DNA of 64,000 bases from an uncultured Bacteroides sp. (GCA_958453305.1 CAUDXH010000010.1:6930-70929); one strand, 5' to 3'. Positions 43,289 through 51,878 are shown, counted from the stretch's first letter. Notes: generated by a model from the sequence alone, not told the origin. Program-made: numbers and translations.

Positions 43289-44550
43289 ACAGCTTTGATA
43301 TTGATTAGTGGCACAATTGTATCAATAATTTCTACCGTAGGTTCTATAAGCTCTTTTATTTCCTGAACATTTTTGTATGCCATAGGACTTTCATCCAATG
43401 TCCCTTCACATACGGAAGTGGAATACACTTTGCTCATTTGGGTTTTGAATGCGTCCATTGATAATCTTTCTTTAGCTTCGGAACGGGAGTATAAGCGTCC
43501 TGCACCATGTGGTGCAGAATAGTTCCAGTCTTTGTTTCCCTTACCACGACAAAGAAGAATACCGTCTGCCATATTCATAGGAATCACAACGTAATCATTG
43601 GCGTATGCGGCAATAGCCCCTTTACGGATTATCATATCATCAAAGCTGATATAGTTATGGACTGTCTCAACGGATATTGTAGCGTTCCAGCTCAAAGTTC
43701 TGATTATACGCTGTATAATCAACTTGCGGTTGAATGCGGCATATCCTTGTGCGATCACCATGTCACATAAATAGTGGAGCATTGCTTCATTTGTGAGATA
43801 CCCGGAATATTCGGCAAATTTTTCCTTCAAACGTAGTATTTCAGTTTGCATGAATTGTGGCTCAACAGTGGACTTCAAGCGTTGAATTTCATTAGAAAAA
43901 GCCTTTTTATCAAATTTTGCTATTTCTGCATGGTATTTACAGACCTTCACACCAAAGTTGCGCGATCCGGTATGTATTGTAAGAAATATATTATTGGTTG
44001 ACTCGGCACGCCCCAGTTCTATAAAGTGGTTTCCACCTCCCAATGTACCTAAAGAGTTGTAGAATGTGCCTTCATTTATCCCCACCTTCTTACAAAGTTG
44101 TGATACATATTCTTCATTAATAACTGGTTTGGTTAGTTGGTATTTAGAGCAGAACTGATCCATTCTGATAGATAAGAAGGTAAACAAATCTTCCTTTTCT
44201 TGTTTGGATAAGGGTTGTTGGTTAATCTCAAATCCCATAGGTATGATGGAACGGATTGCATGATTAATGTCCGGGAAAGACTCTTCTGTTATTGCATTTT
44301 CAATTTCTACACACAACATTCCACAACCAATATCCACTCCGATATGATTGGGGTTGACACGATCTGTAACTGGCATGGTGAATCCAATCACTATATCTAC
44401 TCCCTGATGGGTATCAGGCATAATACGAACCGGAACACCAGTCGTAACCGGATTGTTCAAAATGTTTTGTATCGTTCCAATAGCTTCATTTTCTATTGCA
44501 TTTGTAAATATTTTACAATCTTTGCCGAATTTTCCTTGTAATTCAATCAT
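43285..44550 (-). CDS. rtcB: RNA-splicing ligase RtcB
   Basis: A 421-residue protein with the metal and guanylylation motifs of RtcB: MPDTHQG, HIGVDIGCGM (metal Asp and Cys), LGGGNHFIELG, LTIHTGSRNFG and, near the C-terminus, SAPHGAGRLYSRSEAK. RtcB joins 2',3'-cyclic phosphate and 5'-hydroxyl RNA ends. In phages it can repair tRNAs cut by host anticodon nucleases; here it is in the same operon as an interrupted tRNA-Leu (54428) and the phage carries eight other tRNAs. Full length. Confidence 0.92.
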   Translation of the reverse strand: MIELQGKFGKDCKIFTNAIENEAIGTIQNILNNPVTTGVPVRIMPDTHQGVDIVIGFTMPVTDRVNPNHIGVDIGCGMLCVEIENAITEESFPDINHAIRSIIPMGFEINQQPLSKQEKEDLFTFLSIRMDQFCSKYQLTKPVINEEYVSQLCKKVGINEGTFYNSLGTLGGGNHFIELGRAESTNNIFLTIHTGSRNFGVKVCKYHAEIAKFDKKAFSNEIQRLKSTVEPQFMQTEILRLKEKFAEYSGYLTNEAMLHYLCDMVIAQGYAAFNRKLIIQRIIRTLSWNATISVETVHNYISFDDMIIRKGAIAAYANDYVVIPMNMADGILLCRGKGNKDWNYSAPHGAGRLYSRSEAKERLSMDAFKTQMSKVYSTSVCEGTLDESPMAYKNVQEIKELIEPTVEIIDTIVPLINIKAV

Positions 44551-44552
44551 AA

Positions 44553-44762
44553 TCAAATCTTTTCGTTAAGTTTTTCAAGAAGTTCATTCGCACAGTTCTT
44601 TGCGTATTCTTCATCTTCATCATGAAAGGACTTGACTGTTATCCAAATCCCTGCAAATTTAACTTGTACTTTGTAATCAAGAAGGAGGTATTTCTCTCTG
44701 TTTCCGCTGCAATTATCTTCTACGAAGGTAGTCGTTTTATTGATTCTGTACTGTTTCATCAT
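44553..44762 (-). CDS. Hypothetical protein (69 aa)
   Basis: A 69-residue protein (MMKQYRINKTTTFVEDNCSG) with a small strand pattern (LLDYKVQVKFAGIWITVKSF) and an acidic helix at the end. It precedes rtcB by two bases and may be cotranslated. No family recognised. Confidence 0.55.
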   Translation of the reverse strand: MMKQYRINKTTTFVEDNCSGNREKYLLLDYKVQVKFAGIWITVKSFHDEDEEYAKNCANELLEKLNEKI

Positions 44763-45015
44763 TATTTATTTCTTTAGAGTGGCAATTTCTATCAAGTATC
44801 TTAATGCACTGTTTAATTCCAGTATCAAATCCTTCTTTATAGCCTTTGGTATGCTCACCTAAAACATATATAGTCATTGACAGCCAAAATAGAAGTATGC
44901 CAACGGATTTATACCAGCATGGTAAAGATACAGAAAAGGGTTTTAAGGTGATAGAGAAATCACCGATCCACAGAAGACCGGCAATGAGCATGAGTAAATA
45001 TAAGACTTTCATCAT
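44737..45015 (-). CDS. Small membrane protein (92 aa)
   Basis: A 92-residue protein with two hydrophobic segments (VLYLLMLIAGLLWIGDFSI and YKSVGILLFWLSMTIYVLG) followed by a charged tail with Cys (IKQCIKILDRNCHSK). It overlaps both neighbours. Function unknown. Confidence 0.55.
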   Translation of the reverse strand: MMKVLYLLMLIAGLLWIGDFSITLKPFSVSLPCWYKSVGILLFWLSMTIYVLGEHTKGYKEGFDTGIKQCIKILDRNCHSKEINNDETVQNQ

Positions 45016-45503
45016 TTATCATTGTTAAGTTCAACATATTTGCCTTGTAAAGAGCAGTTCCTTAAAATTTCGGCATTTTCCCGGCCAAATGCAATAAGAA
45101 CACTACCGCAACCGGGGCTGTCCCCACGTGTTCCATCGGGACGGAAGAATTTTATTCGATTCCTCAAAAACATCATACCGGTTGCTTTCGTGAAGATGAT
45201 GTCTTGAAACTTATTGCTGTCACACCGGTTAAAAAGTAGTGCTATACCGTTGCCGTGTTCTGCCAATTTCTCTACAAACTGCCATATAAGCGGTTTGGAG
45301 TACGGAGGGTTAAGCCAAATTCGCCCCCCCCAATTTTGTATAAGACCATTGTCCTGCTTGTTGTACATGATTTTTGCGGTAGGCCAAAGAGGGTGCATGG
45401 GAGCACATGGATCAAGGTCAAATTCACCTAATGCTTCAATGATTTCTCGTGGTGTGTACCATTCATCGGAAGCGTTTGCAGATCGTTCAAAAGATGTATT
45501 CAT
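45012..45503 (-). CDS. DNA N6-adenine methyltransferase (phage Dam type), with G8 tract
   Basis: A 163-residue protein of the phage DNA N-6-adenine-methyltransferase type: DEWYTPREIIEALGEFDLDP near the N-terminus and the catalytic NPPY (RIWLNPPYSK) at about residue 67, then GIALLFNRCDS. It methylates adenine in phage DNA. Just before NPPY the code contains eight G (plus-strand C8, 45324-45331), which keeps the frame at this length; gain or loss of one base would cut the protein before its catalytic motif. Confidence 0.85.
   Translation of the reverse strand: MNTSFERSANASDEWYTPREIIEALGEFDLDPCAPMHPLWPTAKIMYNKQDNGLIQNWGGRIWLNPPYSKPLIWQFVEKLAEHGNGIALLFNRCDSNKFQDIIFTKATGMMFLRNRIKFFRPDGTRGDSPGCGSVLIAFGRENAEILRNCSLQGKYVELNNDK
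45324..45331 (-). repeat. G8 tract inside the Dam-type gene
   Basis: Eight G on the coding strand (TGG GGG GGG CGA), in frame, just upstream of the codons for NPPY. Confidence 0.9.
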
Positions 45504-45736
45504 GTATTACTTACATTTAGGATTTTACGAATTTCTATATGATCGCAATTTTCATCAGCCTTTTTCAGAATATAAGCAATTTCTTCTTCCTTACTCATGT
45601 TCTGTGGACGTTTCGTTGCTTCTGCTCTCAATTCAGAAATAATTTTATCTACTTCGGGATTAGGAGTTTCATATAATTTTTTAAATTCAGCGGCTCTACG
45701 TTTAATAAGTCGCTCTGTCTTTTTGTTTAATTTCAT
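45500..45736 (-). CDS. Hypothetical helical protein (78 aa)
   Basis: A 78-residue charged helical protein (MKLNKKTERLIKRRAAEFKK) that overlaps the Dam-type gene by four bases. No family recognised. Confidence 0.55.
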   Translation of the reverse strand: MKLNKKTERLIKRRAAEFKKLYETPNPEVDKIISELRAEATKRPQNMSKEEEIAYILKKADENCDHIEIRKILNVSNT

Positions 45737-45737
45737 C

Positions 45738-46655
45738 TCACAATATTTTAAAGTATTCCTTACATAAAAAAACTTTTCTTGGTGAAAAGTCTTTGAAGTC
45801 GCAACTCATGTATATTTCCTTCCTATCAGCCCAATGTGCCATGTCTTTCTGCCACTGTGGAATAATTTGGTGTGGATTGTTCAGATCACGAAAGGGTTGA
45901 CAATGTGGAAGAAAACGGCGGCTTTTAGATTTCCAGTAGTTGACGCGCGCAAACGATTCTTCAAAGTCCATAAGGATGCAATACAAGAAATATTCCCCTT
46001 TATATCCATACTTGTCTATTAAAGCGGAAGCACGTTCAACTTCTGCAATCTGTCCCGGTGTATCGCATCCAAAGCGAATACGTTTAATCCATTTTACTTT
46101 TGCAAGTAGCCGAGCGATTTCATCCGTGATTAAACGAGCATCCAGTCCTTGATTAAAATCCACTTTGATACCCAGTTTGATGATTTTCTCTATTTGTTGC
46201 AAGCCATAGTTTGAGGCCAGTATATTATTATCCATAAGGATAGCTTTCTTCCGTCCGGCTGTTATTTCCTCAATATCCATATAAGGTGAAATTTTTCCTT
46301 CTTTTTTAGGAACAACACACCATTTACACCGATTGGGACACCCACGTGTCAGAAATCCATAGGACAAATTGGAGTCAATATTGTAGATCGAGTAATCAGG
46401 TTGAAGACGATCAACCTCAACTGGAAGAACTTTTTCAATATCATATCCGGTACCACCTTTTTCTATTTGGTTAGCATTGATATAATAGTTATAGTCGGGT
46501 GTGAAAGTGAAAACTTTAGCTACATATACTTTATCATATTTACATAGTGGATTATACCATTCCACTTGATCGCCTCTTGCTTTGTGGTAAGCACTGATCT
46601 TCATAAGTGCTAAATTGGGGAAATTGCTATCAACGGCTAAAATTCCAATATTCAT
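45738..46655 (-). CDS. Radical SAM protein
   Basis: A 305-residue protein. RGCPNRCKWC at about residues 104-113 is the CxxxCxxC iron-sulfur motif. An N-terminal region (MNIGILAVDSNFPNLALMKI) resembles a B12-binding-like fold as in many phage radical SAM proteins, and the C-terminal half is a partial TIM barrel. A phage role is unknown; placement among DNA methyltransferases suggests nucleobase or tRNA modification. Confidence 0.75.
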   Translation of the reverse strand: MNIGILAVDSNFPNLALMKISAYHKARGDQVEWYNPLCKYDKVYVAKVFTFTPDYNYYINANQIEKGGTGYDIEKVLPVEVDRLQPDYSIYNIDSNLSYGFLTRGCPNRCKWCVVPKKEGKISPYMDIEEITAGRKKAILMDNNILASNYGLQQIEKIIKLGIKVDFNQGLDARLITDEIARLLAKVKWIKRIRFGCDTPGQIAEVERASALIDKYGYKGEYFLYCILMDFEESFARVNYWKSKSRRFLPHCQPFRDLNNPHQIIPQWQKDMAHWADRKEIYMSCDFKDFSPRKVFLCKEYFKIL

Positions 46656-47002
46656 TATTCTTCAAATTTAGGTTTTGGCATCCATGCTATCGGTTCCCAT
46701 GACGGAGGTATGCTGCTCATTGAAGAGTAAATTGGGTTACCTTTGTACGTGTCATAGATATAACCATCCATGCAGAACCATACATTGTTGCTATATGTAC
46801 CGTTAAAAATCGCACCATGTTTACATAGAATGATGATGTCTTCATTTTCATCCGGTAACCGTTCTTTCACTGATACCCACGGAGGTTGTTTTGTCTGCCA
46901 TCTGGCTCCTTCTTTGAATCCTATTCTAAAACAAGTTATTTTATCCCAGTCAGGATGTACGCCTCCAATTTCATTTACGGCTTCTTCTAATGTCTGTTTC
47001 AT
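46655..47002 (-). CDS. DUF551 domain protein
   Basis: A 115-residue protein. WVSVKERLPDENEDIIILCK followed by WEPIAWMPKP matches the DUF551 pattern, common in phage genomes and of unknown function. It overlaps the radical SAM gene by one base. Confidence 0.7.
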   Translation of the reverse strand: MKQTLEEAVNEIGGVHPDWDKITCFRIGFKEGARWQTKQPPWVSVKERLPDENEDIIILCKHGAIFNGTYSNNVWFCMDGYIYDTYKGNPIYSSMSSIPPSWEPIAWMPKPKFEE

Positions 47003-47004
47003 AT

Positions 47005-47673
47005 CTATTTATCAAATAAATTAGTTTGAACCAACCTTCCTCTCTCTGTTTTTATCTCCCCAAAACATTCCCGGTGAAAACGTTCTTCTTGTGCTTCAAA
47101 GTATTCTTCATCTATTTCAGTTGCATAGAAATCGAATCCAAGTCCATAAGCAGCTATTCTGCTGCTTCCTGAACCTAAATGACTATCAAAAATTTTGTCT
47201 CCCTCTTTGGCGTTTTTTCTTAATATTTCAGCATATAATTTCACTGGCTTCTGACAACGATGGATATTTCCACCTCGTTCTCCAATTGTACACCGGTTTA
47301 GAGTTATGATCCGAAGAGCCTTGTCAAAACTACTCCATGCCAATTCACCGTCAGACATAGTTAATCCATGTTGTCCTTTATCCCAAACAATCCAACCCAT
47401 TTTGGGAGGAAGATAGGTAGTAAAGTAGTTACCACCAAAAATTATTTGATTCTTCGATACCCTGAATAGTTCCTCAAAATATTTCTTTCCGGGGGGGGAC
47501 TTATCCCAATCCTTTCTTTTATATTGTTTAAAGCCTAAATGCTTCGGCATCCCACCTTTGTGCATTATGTCTATGCCATACTGGGGATCGACTATCGCTA
47601 AATCAAAGAACTTATCAGGAATCCCCTTCATGTATTCCATACAGTCCATGTTATATACTTCGCTTATCGGCAT
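47005..47673 (-). CDS. DNA methyltransferase (N4/N6 type), with C8 tract
   Basis: A 222-residue protein. The catalytic DPQYG lies near the N-terminus (LAIVDPQYGIDIM), and FDSHLGSGSSRIAAYGLGFD near the C-terminus binds the methyl donor; this order is that of beta-class amino-methyltransferases. A run of eight C in the coding strand (47491-47498; codes SPP) is in frame; a change by one would remove the cofactor domain. It may protect phage DNA from host restriction. Confidence 0.85.
   Translation of the reverse strand: MPISEVYNMDCMEYMKGIPDKFFDLAIVDPQYGIDIMHKGGMPKHLGFKQYKRKDWDKSPPGKKYFEELFRVSKNQIIFGGNYFTTYLPPKMGWIVWDKGQHGLTMSDGELAWSSFDKALRIITLNRCTIGERGGNIHRCQKPVKLYAEILRKNAKEGDKIFDSHLGSGSSRIAAYGLGFDFYATEIDEEYFEAQEERFHRECFGEIKTERGRLVQTNLFDK
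47491..47498 (-). repeat. C8 tract inside the methyltransferase gene
   Basis: Eight C on the coding strand (plus-strand G8), in frame, between the catalytic and cofactor motifs. Confidence 0.9.
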
Positions 47674-47687
47674 TATTTATATCCTTT

Positions 47688-47921
47688 CTATTCTGTTATT
47701 ATTAATTTCATGTGCATTCTTGAAATCATTTTCTCTTCTTCTTTCAACTTATGATAATAATCTATAGCTTCATCTTTAGTATTGAATGTACCAACACACG
47801 AATAATGCCAAGATCCGAAAGGATCTTTGAGGATAAACAAGTTGTATGAACCTAAGACCGTTTTCGCCAAATAGTAAGGATCTCGTATCATAATGTTCAT
47901 TCCATTTTTATTTACTCGCAT
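47688..47921 (-). CDS. Hypothetical protein (77 aa)
   Basis: A 77-residue protein (MRVNKNGMNIMIRDPYYLAK). It overlaps the PP-loop gene by ten bases. A YHKLKEEE helix closes the protein. No family recognised. Confidence 0.5.
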   Translation of the reverse strand: MRVNKNGMNIMIRDPYYLAKTVLGSYNLFILKDPFGSWHYSCVGTFNTKDEAIDYYHKLKEEEKMISRMHMKLIITE

Positions 47922-48764
47922 AGTCCATGAAACAGACTCATGCAGGCATATCCACCTTCCGGCTCGAACATATCAGGGGTATGTTCTTTAACGTACTCCA
48001 AAACTTCCTCTACATAAGGATATTGTTTGTTTTTACAGAATCTTTGAGGTATGTATAATGGAGGAAAGAAGGAATGTCCTACGCTTTTCTCTGCTTGAAT
48101 TAGGCGTTGGCACATTTTAGGATCATTTTTGGCTATGAGTTCGATTTCTTTGTGCCGACACATGATACACGGGAAACATCCAACACGTGAGAATCCACGA
48201 TAATACAATGGATTCGGTTTCTGCCCTGCATCCAGTATGCAATCTATAACTTGCTGTGCACTCCATTTGAAGATCGGTCTTAAAACAGAAGCGTCATATT
48301 GGGAACACCATTCTTTGACATCCTTACTTCGGTAGTTTTCAGTTCTTCCTTTCTTATTAGGTTGAAAATACGATTTGAAGTACATACATTCCTCTTCCAT
48401 TGCCGCACGTGCTGTACTTTCTCCGGCTCTGATACCTTGTATGATAATGCAGCTTTCTTTCAAAGAAAGTACATAATCAATCATTGGCTTCATTTTTAGT
48501 TCACTGGTACAAAATCGTGCATTCGTGGAAGGAAATCTTTTCTTATGAGCTGCCAAAGACACAAAATCATATTTTGATTTGAGAGTTATAAGTCTTACAC
48601 CCATTTGCAGACAAACATCATTCACATGTTTATATGTGTCAGGGTGTTCCCAACCGGTGTCACAAAACACAGCGGTTAAATTCCCCCCCCCCATATTGTT
48701 TGAAGGCTTGGATTAAACATGCTTGTGAATCCTTACCACCTGAAAAACTTACTAATATTTTCAT
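47912..48764 (-). CDS. PP-loop (PAPS reductase-like) enzyme, out of frame at a G10 tract
   Basis: The N-terminus, from ATG 48764, reads MKILVSFSGGKDSQACLIQA with the SGGKDS ATP-binding loop, and continues FKQY to a run of ten G (plus-strand C10, 48683-48692). With ten G the frame runs into TGA soon after; with nine it joins NLTAVFCDTGWEHP and the long C-terminal part with CFPCIMCRHKEIE. So this copy is off by one base. PAPS reductase-like phage enzymes can act in sulfur or nucleobase chemistry including DNA modification, though the substrate here is unknown. Full length would be about 283 residues. Confidence 0.85.
48683..48692 (-). repeat. G10 tract; one base too long for the PP-loop gene
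   Basis: Ten G on the coding strand after codon 24 of the PP-loop gene. Nine restores the reading frame. Confidence 0.9.
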
Positions 48765-48766
48765 TT

Positions 48767-49021
48767 TTATGCCATTTCAATTTTTACATATTCATTTTTA
48801 TTAATCCCGGCACTACCTTTGGGAGAATACACTAATCGGCCTCCATTATCCAATATCTTTTGTACATCTTTCATAGCTTGGTATGCTTGGGTATAGTCTT
48901 TGTATTCTTGGTGGCCTATTGGATATTTGCAATATCTTCTACCACCGTCAGGCATGATGCTGATACCGAATACTGTTTCATAAGTTTTTCGGTTGAAATT
49001 CTGTTGAGTCCTTACTTTCAT
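48767..49021 (-). CDS. Hypothetical protein (84 aa)
   Basis: From ATG 49021 (MKVRTQQNFNRKTYETVFGI) 84 residues; a start at 49096 would lie deep inside the ASCH gene. The C-terminal segment (AYQAMKDVQKILDNGGRLVY) is helical. It overlaps the ASCH gene end by 44 bases and precedes the PP-loop gene by two. Confidence 0.55.
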   Translation of the reverse strand: MKVRTQQNFNRKTYETVFGISIMPDGGRRYCKYPIGHQEYKDYTQAYQAMKDVQKILDNGGRLVYSPKGSAGINKNEYVKIEMA

Positions 49022-49385
49022 TTTTTTTGATACATTTTCCCAGTTTAAGTATAAATACACATTCGTTATCCGGTGCTCCCCAATTGGTGTTACCAACTCC
49101 GATGGTTATAGATTCAAGTTCAAAAAGCATTGTCCGTTTGGTGTAGCCAAAACGGAAGCGAACATGAGTGTATTCTTTGGGGTGAAAGCCGTTTCCACGT
49201 GTAATACAAGAAAAACAAATAGCTTTCTTACAATAGAAACCAGTCTTTTCATAGGAATTGCGACCTCCACATTTTGCTAATCTTCCGATCCAGTATTTCT
49301 TGATCTCTCTGTATTCTTCTTTCTTATTTCCGGATTCGATCATTTCATACCATTTTGCTTTTAATGGCAGGTCAAGGATTTTCAT
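48978..49385 (-). CDS. ASCH domain protein
   Basis: From ATG 49385 (MKILDLPLKAKWYEMIESGN) 135 residues. KWYEMIESGNKKEEYREIKK with TKRTMLFELESITIG matches the ASCH domain (RNA-binding, PUA-like; some members are nucleases or amidohydrolases). Several Cys (CKKAICFSC) may bind zinc. The phage role is unknown. Confidence 0.65.
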   Translation of the reverse strand: MKILDLPLKAKWYEMIESGNKKEEYREIKKYWIGRLAKCGGRNSYEKTGFYCKKAICFSCITRGNGFHPKEYTHVRFRFGYTKRTMLFELESITIGVGNTNWGAPDNECVFILKLGKCIKKNESKDSTEFQPKNL

Positions 49386-49397
49386 ATTAACCATAGT

Positions 49398-49577
49398 CTA
49401 AAAGAGTTGCGGATTCTGTTTGTCGTGAAGGATTTTTTGAACACGTTCAATTTCTTCATCTACTTCACGCTCAATTTGTTTACTTATTCGTAAATCTATC
49501 TGTCTCTTATTTTTTAAATATTCTTTTTGGCAACGGCGCATTTCCACCACTTTGTCGAAAAAATCTTTTGGAGTCAT
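49398..49577 (-). CDS. Hypothetical helical protein (59 aa)
   Basis: ATG 49577 opens 59 codons (MTPKDFFDKVVEMRRCQKEY, then KNKRQIDLRISKQIEREVDE) to TAG at 49398. A charged helix throughout. It fits the operon spacing, just after the terminator that follows the DGR target gene. Confidence 0.6.
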   Translation of the reverse strand: MTPKDFFDKVVEMRRCQKEYLKNKRQIDLRISKQIEREVDEEIERVQKILHDKQNPQLF

Positions 49578-49597
49578 AGATTTAAAAGGTATGGAAA

Positions 49598-49617
49598 AGG
49601 CCGCTTTGATGCGGCCT
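49598..49617 (-). terminator. Terminator after DGR target 2
   Basis: On the minus strand AGGCCGC pairs with GCGGCCT around ATCAAA and is followed by TTTCC. It lies eleven bases past the stop of the variable protein and may limit transcription into the rest of the operon. Confidence 0.65.
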
Positions 49618-49628
49618 CCCCAGTGTGA

Positions 49629-50213
49629 TTACTTTTTTCCAATCAGAAAGTCTTTCCACAATTCTTTGAATTGTTCTCCAAAGTAAATTGCGATTTCACT
49701 TGATTTTACAGCAAGGCGAGAGCCGAAATTCGCATACGAGCTCGACCAAGCGTTAGACGAGGTCGCATAAGCGAGGCCGCAAGACGCACCGTTATACGCA
49801 GAGCCGCCCCAAAGAACCAGCCGATTACGATCCTCTTCGTCCATTTCATCAATTTCTTTTTGATTATAAAGATAAAACCACGGCGTATAACGGTATTCAT
49901 CTTTAGTAAATCGTGGAAAATCAGGATCGTTGTTTAACGCACGGGCAATAGTGCATAGTTTGATGTAGGCGAGGTGTGCAATATCAGCCACTTCTTCTTT
50001 GTGTCCGTCTTCATCTTCAACAAGCAGGCGAACAATGGGTTTTACACCTATTGCTTCACAAGCATCTTCGTAGGTTTTAATATTGTGATAATCTGTATAA
50101 TCCGGCTTTTGCTTTCCGAATAGGGCTGTTAGAATACTAATTGCTTTAGGACAGTCGTTTGCTTCACTAAAAGCGGCTGTTACCTTTTCTTGTGTGATTT
50201 TAAGTTCTGACAT
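49629..50213 (-). CDS. DGR target 2: early-operon protein with VR2
   Basis: A 194-residue protein. Residues 1-110 form a helical domain (EADCP...DVADIAHLAYIKLCTIARAL type); then YTPWFYLYNQKEIDEMDEED and NRLVLWGGSAYNGASCGLAY follow. Residues 131-168 are coded by VR2 (49711-49821), which aligns without gaps to the template at 34318. Of 15 differences, 14 are at template A and one is T to C. The C-terminus (EIAIYFGEQFKELWKDFLIG) follows. I have seen related proteins in Bacteroidales phages, with a C-type-lectin-like core. Its place among replication and modification genes is odd for a tail ligand-binding protein. Confidence 0.85.
   Translation of the reverse strand: MSELKITQEKVTAAFSEANDCPKAISILTALFGKQKPDYTDYHNIKTYEDACEAIGVKPIVRLLVEDEDGHKEEVADIAHLAYIKLCTIARALNNDPDFPRFTKDEYRYTPWFYLYNQKEIDEMDEEDRNRLVLWGGSAYNGASCGLAYATSSNAWSSSYANFGSRLAVKSSEIAIYFGEQFKELWKDFLIGKK
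49711..49821 (-). repeat. DGR variable repeat VR2 (remote)
   Basis: 111 bases on the minus strand matching the template repeat at 34318-34428 without gaps: 12 body A positions changed, the two IMH positions (TTGC for ATAC) the same as in VR1, and one non-A change (T to C in a Gly codon). Confidence 0.95.
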
Positions 50214-50221
50214 AATGTAAA

Positions 50222-50932
50222 TTATTTATTGTTAATACTATATCCGAATAATGCAAAATCTCCCCGGCACGGATCATCCGGGAAAATTGTTTTCATGTAA
50301 TTGGTTACTTGTTGAACCATTTTCCAGTCCTCTGTTTTGCGTGTTGTTATCCCAAGCTGATGTGCCATTTTTGCAACATGCGCATCCAATGGTATGTATA
50401 ATTCTGTTGGATGAATAATAGTCCAAATACCTAAATCCACCGGCGATTTTCGTACTACCCACCGTAGAAACAGACAAATACGCTTGCATGGAGAATCACG
50501 CTCCAATTTTGGAATACCTTTTACGCCACCAAAATCTGTTTGTATTTCACGGATAACATTGTTGTAACCCTCATAAAATACTTCCAAATCATCCCATTCC
50601 TGATATATGTTGTACAACCGCTGGCAAATGCAGAAGAAGTCATGGTAGGTGAACATACGGTAGAAGGTATTTGTATTTTCTTTGTATTGTTCCCATACTT
50701 TGTTCATAATGAAGTCATAAGGAGAATTACCCATTAGATTATCCAAAATTTCTGCTTGCTGCATTATCAGTTTGCGATTCCCGAAAGCTATCCATGAGGT
50801 AAGAAAGGCACTGATTTCTATGTCCTTTTTATCATTGTACTTATGTGGAAAAAATATAGGATCATCTTTTATAAAATCAGGTGTTTCAAATTGTTTCGCC
50901 CAGTCAAGTAGTTTGTCTCTTAGTTCTTCCAT
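50222..50932 (-). CDS. TIGR02757/DUF2400 family protein
   Basis: From ATG 50932 (MEELRDKLLDWAKQFETPDF) 236 residues. ELYIPLDAHVAKMAHQLGIT with PFxxDPCRGDFALFGY at the end, and the helical body, match the TIGR02757 family, whose fold resembles helix-hairpin-helix DNA glycosylases. It may excise modified bases or act in repair. It overlaps the next upstream gene by 29 bases. Confidence 0.75.
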   Translation of the reverse strand: MEELRDKLLDWAKQFETPDFIKDDPIFFPHKYNDKKDIEISAFLTSWIAFGNRKLIMQQAEILDNLMGNSPYDFIMNKVWEQYKENTNTFYRMFTYHDFFCICQRLYNIYQEWDDLEVFYEGYNNVIREIQTDFGGVKGIPKLERDSPCKRICLFLRWVVRKSPVDLGIWTIIHPTELYIPLDAHVAKMAHQLGITTRKTEDWKMVQQVTNYMKTIFPDDPCRGDFALFGYSINNK

Positions 50933-51572
50933 AATATTCTTCTTTCCATTTTTTGAAAGCGGCTTCTTTATCATTTGATTTCATCCTTTGTATGAATGAT
51001 TGATGGGATTCCAATAATTCTTTGGCCTCTTCATCTCCATTTTCCGATCTTTCAGTTAGATGTTTGATATATTCTCCGTAGAACATTCCAGTGCTGTTAT
51101 TATTTTGTTCATGGGCTTCATTAATTGAAAGAGAAGAAACAATTTCATCACGCTGTGCATCGTATTCATTTAACCAGCCGAGAATGATATTACCGTCCAG
51201 CCTATCGTAAATCTTACCGGAAGCCATAGCATTACGGAAACACAATTTGATTTCCTCCAATTTGAGATAATAGAATCTGTCTATTATTAGATCAGCGGTA
51301 AGTGCCACTTGAACATCATTCATCGTTTTTCCGACATTGAAAAAAGACACAAGCTCGTTAATCGCAATTACCAGTATGGCTCTTGCGCCAGCCAATGTGA
51401 TTTCTTTTCTTATAACGGAGAGTGGTAGGTTAGGAGTGTTGAGAACAGCTTCTTTAATCGAACTTACGTGCAATCCCTTGTAATACTCCGCTTGCAAGGT
51501 CAGCAAGTCTTTCAACGCTTTCTTTTCGGTTGCCGGGAGATTGCTGTTGACTTGAATTAAGTTGTTTCCCAT
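50904..51572 (-). CDS. Hypothetical helical protein (222 aa)
   Basis: From ATG 51572 (MGNNLIQVNSNLPATEKKAL). Mostly helical, with AGARAILVIAINELVSFFNV and a charged C-terminus (KWKEEYYGRTKRQTT). The type is common in Bacteroidales phage replication regions, where I believe it is linked with helicase loading, but no motif proves this. Confidence 0.55.
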   Translation of the reverse strand: MGNNLIQVNSNLPATEKKALKDLLTLQAEYYKGLHVSSIKEAVLNTPNLPLSVIRKEITLAGARAILVIAINELVSFFNVGKTMNDVQVALTADLIIDRFYYLKLEEIKLCFRNAMASGKIYDRLDGNIILGWLNEYDAQRDEIVSSLSINEAHEQNNNSTGMFYGEYIKHLTERSENGDEEAKELLESHQSFIQRMKSNDKEAAFKKWKEEYYGRTKRQTT

Positions 51573-51873
51573 ACTTGTTAAAATCATTATTAGACCATCT
51601 GACTAAACGTTTGGAAACTTCAAATGTACGTTCCTTCTCAAAGCGCATTTTCCGGCCTCCGCATTCAGTCCAATACTCAAAAAAGTCCTTCAACATATCA
51701 TCAGGATATTTTCCTCTATACATGAGGACTTCACTTCTGAATTTGTCTTTCCTTGCAGAAAGAGAATCCTTATTCATATTCATCTTATGGCCTAATCCGG
51801 CCATGAATGCTTGTTCCAATGTTGCATCGGGATGATCCCGACACCATTGGGCTGCTAATTCTTCTGATTTCAT
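51454..51873 (-). CDS. Hypothetical DNA replication-region protein (139 aa)
   Basis: A 139-residue protein; the centre (MLKDFFEYWTECGGRKMRFE, KERTFEVSKRLVRWSNNDF) has the W-x-E and RFE...WxxN pattern seen in small replication proteins of Bacteroidales phages. It overlaps the next gene by 120 bases in another frame, an unusually long overlap. The C-terminus is therefore less certain. Confidence 0.5.
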   Translation of the reverse strand: MKSEELAAQWCRDHPDATLEQAFMAGLGHKMNMNKDSLSARKDKFRSEVLMYRGKYPDDMLKDFFEYWTECGGRKMRFEKERTFEVSKRLVRWSNNDFNKYGKQLNSSQQQSPGNRKESVERLADLASGVLQGIARKFD

Positions 51874-51878
51874 TTGAT

